Positions 17,793 to 26,488 of a DNA stretch of 64,000 nucleotides are shown here, piece after piece (position 1 is the stretch's first letter; every line of letters starts with the position of its first letter). The notes below the pieces were generated by a model. The model ran no database searches. It was given only the letters and a program-made list of their open reading frames with translations, and was not told the DNA's origin. The stretch comes from CATQHW01 sp965243545. GTDB lineage: Bacteria; Spirochaetota; Spirochaetia; SZUA-6; Bin103. Made by a program: the position numbers and the translations under genes. The stretch spans positions 1,364,001 to 1,428,000 of the forward strand of contig OZ251573.1 of the NCBI GenBank assembly GCA_965243545.1. Reading direction: 5' to 3'.

Positions 17793-18991
17793 GCCGGCGC
17801 GCCGGACGCCGTCCGGTCCTCCGTCCGCAGCCGGGTCTCCGGCAGGCCGGCCGCGGGCCGGCGCGGTTCCTGCGGCCCCAACTCCTGCAGCAGCGCGCCG
17901 AAGCGCTCCAGCGCCGCCATGTTGTGCGCCGGCAGGTGCAGGTCCACGAACGGCAGGGCCGCCTGCAGGCCGCGCGTGCGCGGCTCGAAACCGGGCGAGC
18001 CGGCCAGCGGGTTGAGCCAGATCAGCTGCCCGCAGCTGCGGCGCAGTCGGTCGATCTCCGCGCGCAGCAGCGCGGCGTCGCCGCGGTCCCATCCATCGCT
18101 GATCAACACCACCACGGCCCGCTCCGACAGGACGCGCCGCGCCCAGCGGTAGTTGAAGTCGCGCAGCACGTCGCCGATACGGGTGCCGCCGCCCCAGTCG
18201 AGCACCCGGTCGGAGACCGCGCGCAACGCCTCGGCGATCCGGCGGCCGGCCAGCAGCCGGGTGACGCGGGACAGCCGCGTGCCGAAGACGAACGCTTCGC
18301 CGCGCGGCAGGCCGCGGGCGGCGGCGTGCACGAACGCCAGCAGCGCGCCGCTGTAACGCTCCATGGAGCCGGAGACGTCGCAGATCAGGATCAGGCGGCG
18401 CGGCCGGATCTTGCGGCGCCGCCAGCGCAGCCGCGTCAGCTCGCCGCCCGACCGCAGGCCGGCGCGCAACGATCCGCGCAGGTCGATCAGATGGCCGCGG
18501 CGCGCGGGCCGCGTGCGCCGCGCCGCCCGCACCGGCAGCTCGACCCGCAGCCGCCCGACCAGATCGTAGACGCGCCGCAGTTCGGCGTCGTCCATGGCGC
18601 CGAAGTCCTTGCGGCGCAGGCGCTCGGCCGCCGACCAGGTCAGCGTTCGGTCGGCGCGGTCCGAGTCTTCGGCGCCGCCGTCCGGGCCGGCCGCCGCGCC
18701 GACCGTGGTCCGCTCGCGCTCCACCTCCGGGGGCGGCAGCTGGTCCGCGCCGAACGGCTGCCGGTGGCTCCAGAAGCGGTCGAACGCGCGGTCGAAGCGC
18801 TCGTGCTCGGTAACGCTGGTGGTGAACAGGCTGCGCGCCGCGGCGCGCACGTCGCCCCGCGACCGGATGCCGACCGCCTGCATGGCCTGCAGGAATGCGG
18901 TCACGTCGTCGGCGCCCACGCTCATGCCGATGCCGCGCAGCACGCGCGCAAACAGCAGCGCCGAACGAGGAAGGTGCGTCGCGCAGGCCAC
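17789..18991 (-). CDS. coxE: CoxE-like von Willebrand factor A domain protein
   Basis: 400 residues. The C-terminal half is a VWA domain with the metal-site motif ICDVSGSMERYSGALLAF (D-x-S-x-S) and the later IGDVLRDF and VVLISDGWDRGD segments. The N-terminal part (SVTEHERFDRAFDRFWSHRQ) matches the CoxE/DUF58-like family. CoxE works with the AAA+ protein CoxD in maturation of the Cu-S-Mo centre of CO dehydrogenases and related hydroxylases. It lies 18 nt downstream of coxD. Confidence 0.85.
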   Translation of the reverse strand: MACATHLPRSALLFARVLRGIGMSVGADDVTAFLQAMQAVGIRSRGDVRAAARSLFTTSVTEHERFDRAFDRFWSHRQPFGADQLPPPEVERERTTVGAAAGPDGGAEDSDRADRTLTWSAAERLRRKDFGAMDDAELRRVYDLVGRLRVELPVRAARRTRPARRGHLIDLRGSLRAGLRSGGELTRLRWRRRKIRPRRLILICDVSGSMERYSGALLAFVHAAARGLPRGEAFVFGTRLSRVTRLLAGRRIAEALRAVSDRVLDWGGGTRIGDVLRDFNYRWARRVLSERAVVVLISDGWDRGDAALLRAEIDRLRRSCGQLIWLNPLAGSPGFEPRTRGLQAALPFVDLHLPAHNMAALERFGALLQELGPQEPRRPAAGLPETRLRTEDRTASGAPA

Positions 18992-19008
18992 CTGAATCGC
19001 CGCGGCGC

Positions 19009-19926
19009 TCAGGCGCTCGCGCGCGCCTGCTCGATCAGGCCGGGCACCGCCGGGCGCACCGACTGCACGTCGTCCTGATACTTGAGCAGCACCCCCAACG
19101 TCCGCTCCACCACGTCGGCGGCCAGCTCCCGTTCGCTCAGGGCGCGCAACGCGTGCAGCCAGTCCAGGGTCTCGGCGACGCCGGGCCGCTTGTAGAGCTC
19201 GCGGGAGCGGAGCTCCTGCACGAACGCGACCACCTGCGCGGCCAGCGCCTCGGCGGCCTCCGGGATGCGCCGCTGCACGATGCGCAGCTCCTTTTCGAGG
19301 CCGGGAAAGTCGATCCAGTGGTACAGGCAGCGCCGCTTGAGGGCGTCGTGCACCTCGCGCGTGCGGTTGGAGGTGATCACCACCACCGGCGGCACGTCCG
19401 CCTTGAACGCGCCGATCTCCGGCACCGTGACCTGGAAGTCGGACAGCGCCTCCAGCAAGAACGCCTCGAACTCCTCATCCGCGCGGTCGAGCTCGTCGAC
19501 CAGCAGCACCCGGCGGCGCGTCACCGCCGGGTCGATCGCCTGCAGCAACGGGCGCGCCAGCAGGAACTCGCGGGTGAAGATGTCCGCCCCGGCGTGCGCC
19601 TCCCCGGCCGCCTCCAACATGCGGATGCGGAGTATCTGCCGCGCGTAGTTCCACTCATACACCGCCGTCGACACGTCCAGCCCCTCGTAGCACTGCAGGC
19701 GGATCAGGTCGGCATCCAGGATCGACGACAGCACCTTGGCGATCTCCGTCTTGCCGACTCCGGTCTCCCCCTCCAGGAACAGCGGCCGGTCGAGCCGCAC
19801 GGCCAGGAAGACGCAGGTCGCCAGGTCGCGGTCGGCCACGTAGGCGCACCGCTCCATCGCTTCCTGCACGGCGTCGACGCTGTCGAGGAGCGGCTGCGCA
19901 GTCCGCTGCGGCGGCCGCTCAGTCAC
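19009..19926 (-). CDS. coxD: CoxD-like MoxR-family AAA+ ATPase
   Basis: 305 residues. Walker A FLEGETGVGKTEIAK, Walker B VLLVDELDRADEEFEAFLLE, sensor 1 VVITSNRTREVHDALKRR (arginine finger region) mark a MoxR-type AAA+ protein. In Afipia (Oligotropha) carboxidovorans the homologue unfolds apo CO dehydrogenase during active-site assembly. Adjacent coxE and the overlap with coxM (4 nt) support this role for the hydroxylase encoded here. Confidence 0.87.
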   Translation of the reverse strand: MTERPPQRTAQPLLDSVDAVQEAMERCAYVADRDLATCVFLAVRLDRPLFLEGETGVGKTEIAKVLSSILDADLIRLQCYEGLDVSTAVYEWNYARQILRIRMLEAAGEAHAGADIFTREFLLARPLLQAIDPAVTRRRVLLVDELDRADEEFEAFLLEALSDFQVTVPEIGAFKADVPPVVVITSNRTREVHDALKRRCLYHWIDFPGLEKELRIVQRRIPEAAEALAAQVVAFVQELRSRELYKRPGVAETLDWLHALRALSERELAADVVERTLGVLLKYQDDVQSVRPAVPGLIEQARASA

Positions 19927-20879
19927 GGTACGTCAGGCGCCGCGGCATCAGGCGACGGTTGGGCCGGCCCGCGGCGGGCGCGGTCGCGCGCCGCGCGCAG
20001 AGCGCGGCGGCCATAGACGCGGGCCAGCCGCTCGCGGTACTCGCCGGACGCGAAGGTGTCGGCCAGCGGGTCCTCGACGCGCAGGCAGTCCGCGACCGCC
20101 TGTTCGATGGCGCGGTCGTCCGGGTCGGCGCCGGCCAGCGCCGCGCCGACCGCGGCGGCGTCGAGCGGCGTCTCGGTCACGCCGTTGAAACAGAGGCGCG
20201 CCCGCCGACAGCGGCCGTCCTCTCCAAGCGTGACCACGGCGGCGGCGCCGCACACCGCGAACCCGGACGCGGGATGTTCGAACTTGAGGTAGGCGGAGCC
20301 GGTGCGCGATCCCGGCGCCGGCAGCCGCAGATCGGTAATGATCTCGGTCGGCTCCAGCGCCGTGGTGAGCATCCCTTGGAAGAACCGGGCGGCCGGAATG
20401 CGCCGCTCGCCGTCCGGGCCGGCGGCGGTGACCTGGCCGTCGAGCGCCAGCAGCGCGGCCGGCAGGTCGGCGGCGGGATCGGCATGGGCGATATTGCCGC
20501 CGGCGGTGCCGTGGTTGCGCACGATCGGATCGCCGATGCCGGCGGCCGCCTCCGCGAACGCCCGCCAGCGGTGCGCCACCGGTGCGGAGACCGCCACGCG
20601 GTGGTGGGTGGCCAGGGCGCCGACGGTCAGGCCGGCGTTTGGCAAGCCGGAGTTTGGCAGGTCGGCGTTTGGCAAGCCTCCGTCATCCGGCGCGTCGATG
20701 CCGGCCAGCGGCAGACGGCCGATGTCGATCAGCGCCGCCGGCTGCGCCAGACGGAGCTTCATCATCGGCAGCAGGCTGTGGCCGCCGGCGAGCGGCCGGG
20801 CGTCCGGGTAGCGGGCCAACAGCTCGATGGCGTCGGCCAGCGACTCGGCGCGGCGGTAGGCGAACGGCGCGGGGTACAG
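19923..20879 (-). CDS. coxM: Molybdenum hydroxylase FAD-binding subunit (CoxM-like), probable CTG start
   Basis: 318 residues if read from CTG at 20879. The family N-terminus (M/LYPAPFAYRRAESLADAIEL) appears in frame only from that CTG, which follows the coxS stop by one base and has GAGG 6-7 nt upstream. The first ATG-type start downstream (GTG-like or ATG at 20819) would remove about 20 residues before LAGGHSLLPMMKLRLAQP, the FAD-binding loop. A stop codon lies a little further upstream, and no ATG, GTG or TTG occurs in between. The later motif NHGTAGGNIAHADPAADLP and the CO dehydrogenase flavoprotein C-terminal domain are intact. It passes electrons from the FeS subunit to an acceptor. Confidence 0.85.
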   Translation of the reverse strand: MYPAPFAYRRAESLADAIELLARYPDARPLAGGHSLLPMMKLRLAQPAALIDIGRLPLAGIDAPDDGGLPNADLPNSGLPNAGLTVGALATHHRVAVSAPVAHRWRAFAEAAAGIGDPIVRNHGTAGGNIAHADPAADLPAALLALDGQVTAAGPDGERRIPAARFFQGMLTTALEPTEIITDLRLPAPGSRTGSAYLKFEHPASGFAVCGAAAVVTLGEDGRCRRARLCFNGVTETPLDAAAVGAALAGADPDDRAIEQAVADCLRVEDPLADTFASGEYRERLARVYGRRALRAARDRARRGPAQPSPDAAAPDVP

Positions 20880-20880
20880 A

Positions 20881-21441
20881 TCAGGCCTCGGCGGCGGACG
20901 TGCCCGCGGCGGCCATCACCGCGGCGGCATGGCGCACGGCTATGACGATGTTGTGGTACCCCGTGCACCGGCACAAGTTGCCCTTGAGCGCATCGCGCAC
21001 CTGATCGTCGGTCGGATCGGGGTTCTTCCGCAGCAGGTCGAGCGCCGCCAGGATCATTCCCGGCGTGCAGTAGCCGCACTGCAGGGCGTGCTTCTCCCAG
21101 AACGCCCGCTGCAGCGGGTGCAAATCGCCGTTTTCGGCCAGCCCCTCGATGGTGGTGACCGACCGGCCGTCCGCCTGCGCGGCCAACTGCGTGCAGGAGC
21201 GGACGCCCACGCCGTCCAGCATCACCGTGCACGCCCCGCACAGCCCGGTCTCGCAGCCGATGTTGGTACCGGTGAGCCCGGCCTGCTCGCGGATGAAGTG
21301 GACCAGCAGCGTGCGCGGCTCCACCTGCGCGCGGTGGCTGCGGCCGTTGATCGTGACGGTGACGACAACCGGTTCCGGCGTATCGAGTTCCGGCGCAACC
21401 GACTCCGGCGCAACCGGTTTCGGCGCGCTGAGGCCGCTCAC
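20881..21441 (-). CDS. coxS: Molybdenum hydroxylase 2Fe-2S subunit (CoxS-like)
   Basis: 186 residues. An atypical N-terminal tail rich in Pro/Glu/Val (PKPVAPESVAPELDTPEP) precedes the ferredoxin fold. The first cluster is bound by CETGLCGACTVMLDG plus an upstream Cys, the second by LQCGYCTPGMI and LCRCTGYHNI. It is the electron-transfer subunit that pairs with CoxM and a large molybdenum subunit. No large subunit adjoins it; the nearest candidate is at 26489 on the other strand. The start overlaps the coxG stop by 4 nt. Confidence 0.9.
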   Translation of the reverse strand: MSGLSAPKPVAPESVAPELDTPEPVVVTVTINGRSHRAQVEPRTLLVHFIREQAGLTGTNIGCETGLCGACTVMLDGVGVRSCTQLAAQADGRSVTTIEGLAENGDLHPLQRAFWEKHALQCGYCTPGMILAALDLLRKNPDPTDDQVRDALKGNLCRCTGYHNIVIAVRHAAAVMAAAGTSAAEA

Positions 21442-21959
21442 GCGCCGCTCCCGCCGCCAGCGCCGGCGGCCGTCTCGCCCGTAGCGCCGTCGTCGCCATC
21501 AGCCTCGCCACCGCCGGCCACACGCTCGCGGATCCGCTCCGCCAGTCCCTGCAGCGCATCGCGCACCATCGAGCGCATCGAGCTCTCCACCAGCCGTTGG
21601 CCGATGGCGGCAAGCCGTCCGCTGACGCGCGCGTCCAGGTCGTAGTCGAGCGTGGTGGCGCCGCCGTCCGCGCGCAGCCGGAAGTCGGCCTCGCCGGTGA
21701 CCACGCCGACCGGTCCGCGGCCGGTCGCGCTCATGTGGTAGCAGACCGGCCGCTGCACGCCGGACAGGACGATCGCGCCGGTAAAGACGCCGCGAATCGG
21801 GCCGAGCTTGACCCGCCACGACGCGTCGAAGTGCGTATCGTCGATCCGGTCCAGCCGGTCGGTGCCGGGCAGCGCCGCGCTCAGCACGTCAGGGTCCATC
21901 AGCGCGCTCCACACCGCCTCGGGAGCCGCCGCAAAGGAGAATTCACCGGTCAATCGCAT
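21438..21959 (-). CDS. coxG: CoxG-like SRPBCC (carbon monoxide dehydrogenase subunit G) protein
   Basis: 173 residues from ATG at 21959 (MRLTGEFSFAAAPEAVWSAL), the typical CoxG start; the longer open frame upstream is a shadow. The CoxG domain includes VLSAALPGTDRLDRIDD, a RVKLGPIRGVFTG strand and the C-terminal ARVSGRLAAIGQRLVESSMR helix. CoxG is thought to help tether or assemble the hydroxylase at the membrane. A Gly/Ala/Asp-rich tail ends the protein. This is the first gene of the minus-strand cox-type operon and is divergent from the XdhC gene at 22107. Confidence 0.87.
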   Translation of the reverse strand: MRLTGEFSFAAAPEAVWSALMDPDVLSAALPGTDRLDRIDDTHFDASWRVKLGPIRGVFTGAIVLSGVQRPVCYHMSATGRGPVGVVTGEADFRLRADGGATTLDYDLDARVSGRLAAIGQRLVESSMRSMVRDALQGLAERIRERVAGGGEADGDDGATGETAAGAGGGSGA

Positions 21960-22106
21960 GGCTGGATCAGGGTGGGCAGCCGCCCGCGCCACCGGCGCCG
22001 GCCGGTGACCTTCGTGACGATAGGCGCCCGGTCCGCCGCTGTCAACTCCGGGCGGACGCGGGCGCGCTCGGACGAAACGGCCCCCGGTCGGGTACTCTGC
22101 GCAGGG

Positions 22107-23162
22107 ATGCGGGACATCGAAGCGGCGGCGCGCCGCTGGCACGCGGCCGGCGCGCGCTTCGCGCTGGCGCGCGTGGTGGCCGCCTGGGGATCGGCGCCCC
22201 GCCGTCCGGGCGGAGCGATGGCGGTCACCGCGGACCTGCAGGTAGCCGGATCGCTGAGCGGCGGCTGCATCGAGGCGGCGGTCATCGAGGAGGCGGCGCG
22301 CCTGCTGGCCGGCGAGCGCGGCCCCGGCCGCCTGGAGTACGGCATCGAGGACGAGCGCGCGTGGTCGGTCGGGCTGTCGTGCGGAGGCAAGCTGTCCGTC
22401 CACTTGGCCGAACTGGACCGCGGCCTGTGGGACGCCATCTTCGACGGCCTTGCGCGCGAGCGGCCGGCGGTGCTGCTCACCCCGATGGCCGGCGGCGGCG
22501 CGGCGCACACCCTGATCGACGTCGATGATCGCCGCGTGCGGGCCGCCAGCGGCCGGGCGGGCGGCGCCGCTTCCGGCGAGGACGCCGTGCGCGCCGCCTG
22601 CGACTTCGCCGCCGCCGCGCAGGAGAGCGCGTTGATCACAGTCTCCGGGGAGGAGACCTTCGCCCACCTGTTGCCGCGGCCTGACGAGCTGCTGATCGTC
22701 GGCGCCGGCCACGTCGCCGTGCACCTGGTCGCCTTCGCCCGCGAGCTCGGCTTCCGCACGGTGGTGATCGATCCGCGGCGGGTGTTCGCCGCGCGCGAGC
22801 GGTTCGCGGTCGAGCCCGACGAGCTGCTGGCCGAGTGGCCGGACCGCGTACTCGACCGCCGGTCGGTGACCGGGAATACCTACGCGGTGCTGCTCACCCA
22901 TGACCCGAAGATCGACGACGCGGCCCTGCGCCGCCTGCTCGGCGGCCCCGCCGCCTACGTCGGAGCGCTCGGCAGCTCCCGCACGCACGCCCGCCGCCGG
23001 GCGCGGCTGCGGGACGCCGGCTTCGACGCAGCGGCGATCGACCGCATCCGCGGCCCGGCCGGGCTCCCGATCGGCGCGGTGTCGCCGGCCGAGATCGCGC
23101 TGGCGATCATGGCGCAGGTGATCGAAGCCAAGCGCGTCACCCGCGCCGCCGCCGGGGCGTGA
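22107..23162 (+). CDS. Second XdhC/CoxI family maturation protein
   Basis: 351 residues. XdhC/CoxI N-terminal domain (VVAAWGSAPRRPGGAMAVT, GSLSGGCIEAAVIEEA) and C-terminal Rossmann domain (LLIVGAGHVAVHLVAFARELGF, YVGALGSSRTHARRRARL) are complete. It is only distantly similar to the one at 7454 and more like the CoxI/CoxF group, matching the neighbouring divergent cox-type operon. The role is cofactor insertion or sulfuration for a molybdenum hydroxylase. The frame is open upstream to 21597, but family homology begins at MRDIEAAARRWHA. Confidence 0.88.
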   Translation: MRDIEAAARRWHAAGARFALARVVAAWGSAPRRPGGAMAVTADLQVAGSLSGGCIEAAVIEEAARLLAGERGPGRLEYGIEDERAWSVGLSCGGKLSVHLAELDRGLWDAIFDGLARERPAVLLTPMAGGGAAHTLIDVDDRRVRAASGRAGGAASGEDAVRAACDFAAAAQESALITVSGEETFAHLLPRPDELLIVGAGHVAVHLVAFARELGFRTVVIDPRRVFAARERFAVEPDELLAEWPDRVLDRRSVTGNTYAVLLTHDPKIDDAALRRLLGGPAAYVGALGSSRTHARRRARLRDAGFDAAAIDRIRGPAGLPIGAVSPAEIALAIMAQVIEAKRVTRAAAGA

Positions 23163-23175
23163 TACCGTTGGCCCG

Positions 23176-24036
23176 ATGGCCGACGTGACCGCCGCCGGCG
23201 CGACCGCCCGGCCGCGGCGGAACCGTCTCCGGCAGTACCTCTACCGCGTCATCTTCGAGGCGGACACGCCGGCCGGCAAAGGATTCGACATCCTGCTCAT
23301 CCTGGCGATCGTCGCCAGCGTCGTGGCGGTGATGCTCGACAGCGTGCCCCGGATTCAACGCGCCATCGGCGAGGTGCTGTCGGTGGCCGAGTGGGCGTTC
23401 ACCATCATGTTCTCCATCGAGTATCTGCTGCGCCTCTACGCTTCTCCCCGCCGGTTCCGTTACGCGCGGAGCTTCTTCGGCGTCATCGACCTGCTGGCGC
23501 TGGCGCCGACCTACCTGAGCGTGCTGCTGCCGGGCGGCCAGTATCTGCTGGTGGTCCGCGTGCTCCGCGTACTCCGCGTGTTTCGCGTCCTCAAGCTGGC
23601 CAAATACGTGGCCGAGGCGGAGTTGATCGTGGCCGCCCTCAAGGCGAGCGGCCGCAAGATCGCGGTCTTCCTGTTCGCGGTGCTGTCGATCGTGGTGGTG
23701 GTGGGGTCGGTGATCTACCTGATCGAAGGGGATGAGAGCGGCTTCATCAGCATCCCGCTCGCCGTCTACTGGGCGATCGTCACCTTGACCACCGTCGGCT
23801 ACGGCGACATCTCGCCGCAGACTCCGCTCGGTCAGACGCTGGCGGCCCTCATCATGATCCTGGGGTACGGGCTGATCGCCGTGCCGACCGGGCTGGTGAG
23901 CATGGAGATCTCGCTGGCGCTGAGCCGCAACCGGCAGCGTCTCTGCCCGGCGTGCGGCACCGCGGAGAGCGACCCCGACGCCAGGTTCTGCCGCCGTTGC
24001 GCGGCCGATCTGAGCGAAACGAAGAGCGGCGCGTGA
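23176..24036 (+). CDS. Voltage-gated potassium channel with C-terminal zinc ribbon
   Basis: 286 residues, six-helix Kv architecture. S4 is clear: RVLRVLRVFRVLKLAKY has an arginine or lysine every third residue (about 125-145). The pore helix is followed by the selectivity filter LTTVGYGDISP (about 205). After S6 a short tail carries four cysteines in CPACGTAESDPDARFCRRCA, a zinc ribbon, an unusual addition for a bacterial Kv channel. It should conduct K+ across the inner membrane in response to voltage. It lies 13 nt after the XdhC gene and overlaps the next gene by 4 nt. Confidence 0.9.
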   Translation: MADVTAAGATARPRRNRLRQYLYRVIFEADTPAGKGFDILLILAIVASVVAVMLDSVPRIQRAIGEVLSVAEWAFTIMFSIEYLLRLYASPRRFRYARSFFGVIDLLALAPTYLSVLLPGGQYLLVVRVLRVLRVFRVLKLAKYVAEAELIVAALKASGRKIAVFLFAVLSIVVVVGSVIYLIEGDESGFISIPLAVYWAIVTLTTVGYGDISPQTPLGQTLAALIMILGYGLIAVPTGLVSMEISLALSRNRQRLCPACGTAESDPDARFCRRCAADLSETKSGA

Positions 24037-25301
24037 GCTCGCCCGGCGGGCCAGTCCCCGACCGGCGATCTCTGGCCGGGATCGTCGTCGTCGACCTGAC
24101 CAGGGTGCTGGCCGGGCCGTTCGCCACCATGGTGCTGCGCGACCTGGGCGCGCAGATCGTCAAGGTCGAAACGCCGCGCGGCGACGACGCGCGCGGCTTC
24201 GGCCCGTTCCTGCCGGACGGCGCTTCCAGCTACTTCGTCAGCCTCAATTGCGGCAAGCGGTCGATCGCCATCGACCTCAAGACGGAGGCGGGGCGCGAGG
24301 TGTTCGCCGACCTGCTGCGCGCGGCCGACGTCCTGATCGAGAGCTTCCGGCCCGGCGTGCTGGCGCGGCTCGGCTTTGACGATGAGCGGATACGCGCCCT
24401 CAACGACCGGCTGGTGTACGTCACGTCGTCCGGTTTTGGATACACCGGCCCGGACGCCGGCAAACCGGCGTACGACATGATCATCCAGGCGCGCTCCGGG
24501 TTGCTGTCGATCACCGGCACCGAGTCGGGCCAGACGGTGCGCGTCGGCACCTCGGCCGCCGACATCGTGAGCGGCCTGTACGCCGTGATCGGCGTGCTGG
24601 CCGGCTTGCTGCGGCGCGAGCGCGGCGGCGCCGGCGACGGCGCGGGCGGCGGCGCCCGGGTCGACGTCGCCATGCTCGACAGCGTGGTGTCGATCCTGGA
24701 AAACGCCCTGGCGAGGTACCAGGCGACCGGGGTCGAGCCGGCGCCGCTCGGCTCGCGGCATCCGTCGATCACGCCGTTCGAGACGTTTCGCACCGCCGAC
24801 GGCCCGATCGTGATCGCGGCCGGCAACGACCGGCTGTTCCGGCGCCTCTGCGGCGTGCTCGGCGCGCCGGAGTTGGCGTCCGACCCCCGCTTCGCCGGCA
24901 ACGCCGAGCGCACCGAGCACCGGGACGCGCTCAAGGCGGCCCTGGATGCGGCGCTGGCGCGGCGCGGCGCGGCCGCGTGGACGGCGGCGCTGGAGGCGGC
25001 CGGCGTGCCGGTCAGTCCGGTGGCCGGCATCGCCGGCGTGGCCGCCGACCCGCAGGTGGCGGCCCGCAACATGCTGGCGCCGGTGGACGGCGCCGGCGGA
25101 TTCCGCGTGACCGGATCGCCGATCAAGATGGCCGGCGTCGAAGACCCGCCGCGCCGCCCCGGCGCGCCGGCGCTCGGCGAGCACCGCGACCGCATCCTGC
25201 GCGAGCTGCTGGCCTACCCGCCGGAGCGCATCGACCGTCTGGCCGCCGCCGGCGCCTTCGGCGCCCCGCCCGCCGGCCCTGCGTCCGCCGGCAACCCGTA
25301 G
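24033..25301 (+). CDS. CaiB/BaiF family (class III) CoA transferase
   Basis: 422 residues from a GTG overlapping the channel stop by 4 nt. The family start GIVVVDLTRVLAGPFATMVL, the block IKVETPRGDDARGFGPF and the catalytic aspartate in KPAYDMIIQARSG match formyl-CoA/carnitine-type transferases that exchange CoA between carboxylic acids. The C-terminal RPGAPALGEHRDRILRELL is typical. The substrate cannot be read. The start in the frame at 23952 is unlikely because it lies inside the channel gene. Confidence 0.88.
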   Translation: MSSPGGPVPDRRSLAGIVVVDLTRVLAGPFATMVLRDLGAQIVKVETPRGDDARGFGPFLPDGASSYFVSLNCGKRSIAIDLKTEAGREVFADLLRAADVLIESFRPGVLARLGFDDERIRALNDRLVYVTSSGFGYTGPDAGKPAYDMIIQARSGLLSITGTESGQTVRVGTSAADIVSGLYAVIGVLAGLLRRERGGAGDGAGGGARVDVAMLDSVVSILENALARYQATGVEPAPLGSRHPSITPFETFRTADGPIVIAAGNDRLFRRLCGVLGAPELASDPRFAGNAERTEHRDALKAALDAALARRGAAAWTAALEAAGVPVSPVAGIAGVAADPQVAARNMLAPVDGAGGFRVTGSPIKMAGVEDPPRRPGAPALGEHRDRILRELLAYPPERIDRLAAAGAFGAPPAGPASAGNP

Positions 25302-25335
25302 CCGCCGGGCCACTGATAACCGCCTGACGCCGCCC

Positions 25336-25361
25336 GCCGGCTACAAAAGTAGACGGCCGGC
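25336..25361. terminator. Weak AAAA-loop hairpin between convergent genes
   Basis: GCCGGCTAC and GTAGACGGCCGGC pair with a bulge around an AAAA loop (25345-25348). It lies 35 nt after the CaiB stop and ahead of the oppositely oriented oxidoreductase stop at 25371. Position fits a shared terminator; there is no U-run. Confidence 0.3.
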
Positions 25362-25370
25362 AGCCCGACG

Positions 25371-26456
25371 TCAGGTGAGCCGGGCGAGCGGATGGCCGCG
25401 GTCGGCCAGCGGCGCGGCCACGCGCCGGCCGGCGAGCTGCGACGCGTACACCCCGTGGATCATCTCCAGCGCCGCGCGGGCCGAACGGGCGCTCGACAGC
25501 GGCTCGCGGTCCTCGACGATGGCGGCGGTCAGGTCCTCGATCGCCAGCCGGTTGCCGTCGTGGTGGAGATCGGCGCCGCCAAGGTCGAGCGGGTCCCAGC
25601 CGTCGATGCCGTCCCACGGCGCCCAGTGGTCGTGGCGGGCGATCACGAAGTCGTTGCCGGCGCCGCGCATCGCCACGCTGCCGCGGTCGCCGATCAGCTG
25701 CAGGCTGAACCCGCGGCCGGCGCCCGGCTGGTTGGCGCGCGACGTGAAGGAGCCGACCGCCCCGCCCGCAAAGCGGTAGTGGGCGGTGATCGCGTCGCCG
25801 GCGATCAGGCCGATCGGCTCGCCCGCCTCGCGGGCGTCGCCGGGGCCGATCTCCCGGCCGCCGGCGGTGACGTGGCCGTGTATCCAGGCGACGTCGCCGG
25901 CGAAGTAGCGCATGGTGTTGAACAGGTGGGTGCCGAGCACCAGCATGTCCTCGCCGCCGCCGCGCCGGTCCTGCTTGCCAGTCCCGCGCAGCTCCAGCAG
26001 CGCGCCGATCAGGCCGTCCGCAACCCGCCGGCGCAACGCCTGCAGCTGCGGCAGGTAGACGTTCTGATGGGCGACGGCGATCTTGAGCCGCTTGGCGTCG
26101 GCCGCCTCGATCACCCGGTCGGCGGCGGCCAGGTCGGCGGTCATCGGCTTCTCGCAATAGACGTGGCACCCGGCGTCGATGGCGGCCATGAGCAACTCCT
26201 CATGGCGGTCGACGTAGCGCGGGCAGACGGCGACGACGTCGAGCGACTCCGCCGCGAGCATCTCCCGGTAGTCGGCGTAGGCGCGAGCGGCGCCGATCTC
26301 CCGCTGCGCGGCGGCCCGTCCGGCGGGGTCCGGGTCGGCCACCGCCACCGGCTGCACGCCGGCAACGCCGGCGAAGCCGCGGTGCAGGCCGTGCCCGAAG
26401 TTGCCGCGCCCGGTGTGCCCGATCGCCCCGGCGCGGAAACGGACTTGGGTACTCAT
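25371..26456 (-). CDS. Gfo/Idh/MocA family oxidoreductase
   Basis: 361 residues. N-terminal Rossmann fold (GAIGHTGRGNFGHGLHRGFAG), the family motif YCEKPMTADLAAADRVIEAA and a C-terminal sugar-dehydrogenase-like alpha/beta domain are complete. Enzymes of this family oxidise or reduce sugars, inositols or related polyols with NAD(P). The glycine-rich loop is slightly atypical. It is divergent from the molybdenum subunit gene at 26489 with only 32 nt between starts. Confidence 0.87.
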   Translation of the reverse strand: MSTQVRFRAGAIGHTGRGNFGHGLHRGFAGVAGVQPVAVADPDPAGRAAAQREIGAARAYADYREMLAAESLDVVAVCPRYVDRHEELLMAAIDAGCHVYCEKPMTADLAAADRVIEAADAKRLKIAVAHQNVYLPQLQALRRRVADGLIGALLELRGTGKQDRRGGGEDMLVLGTHLFNTMRYFAGDVAWIHGHVTAGGREIGPGDAREAGEPIGLIAGDAITAHYRFAGGAVGSFTSRANQPGAGRGFSLQLIGDRGSVAMRGAGNDFVIARHDHWAPWDGIDGWDPLDLGGADLHHDGNRLAIEDLTAAIVEDREPLSSARSARAALEMIHGVYASQLAGRRVAAPLADRGHPLARLT

Positions 26457-26488
26457 GGCGTCGAGTATACCCTTGGCGGCGATTCCCG

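Noticed and set aside
21438..22988. 516-residue CoxG protein
   Set aside because: CoxG similarity starts at ATG 21959; the upstream extension overlaps the divergent XdhC gene antisense.
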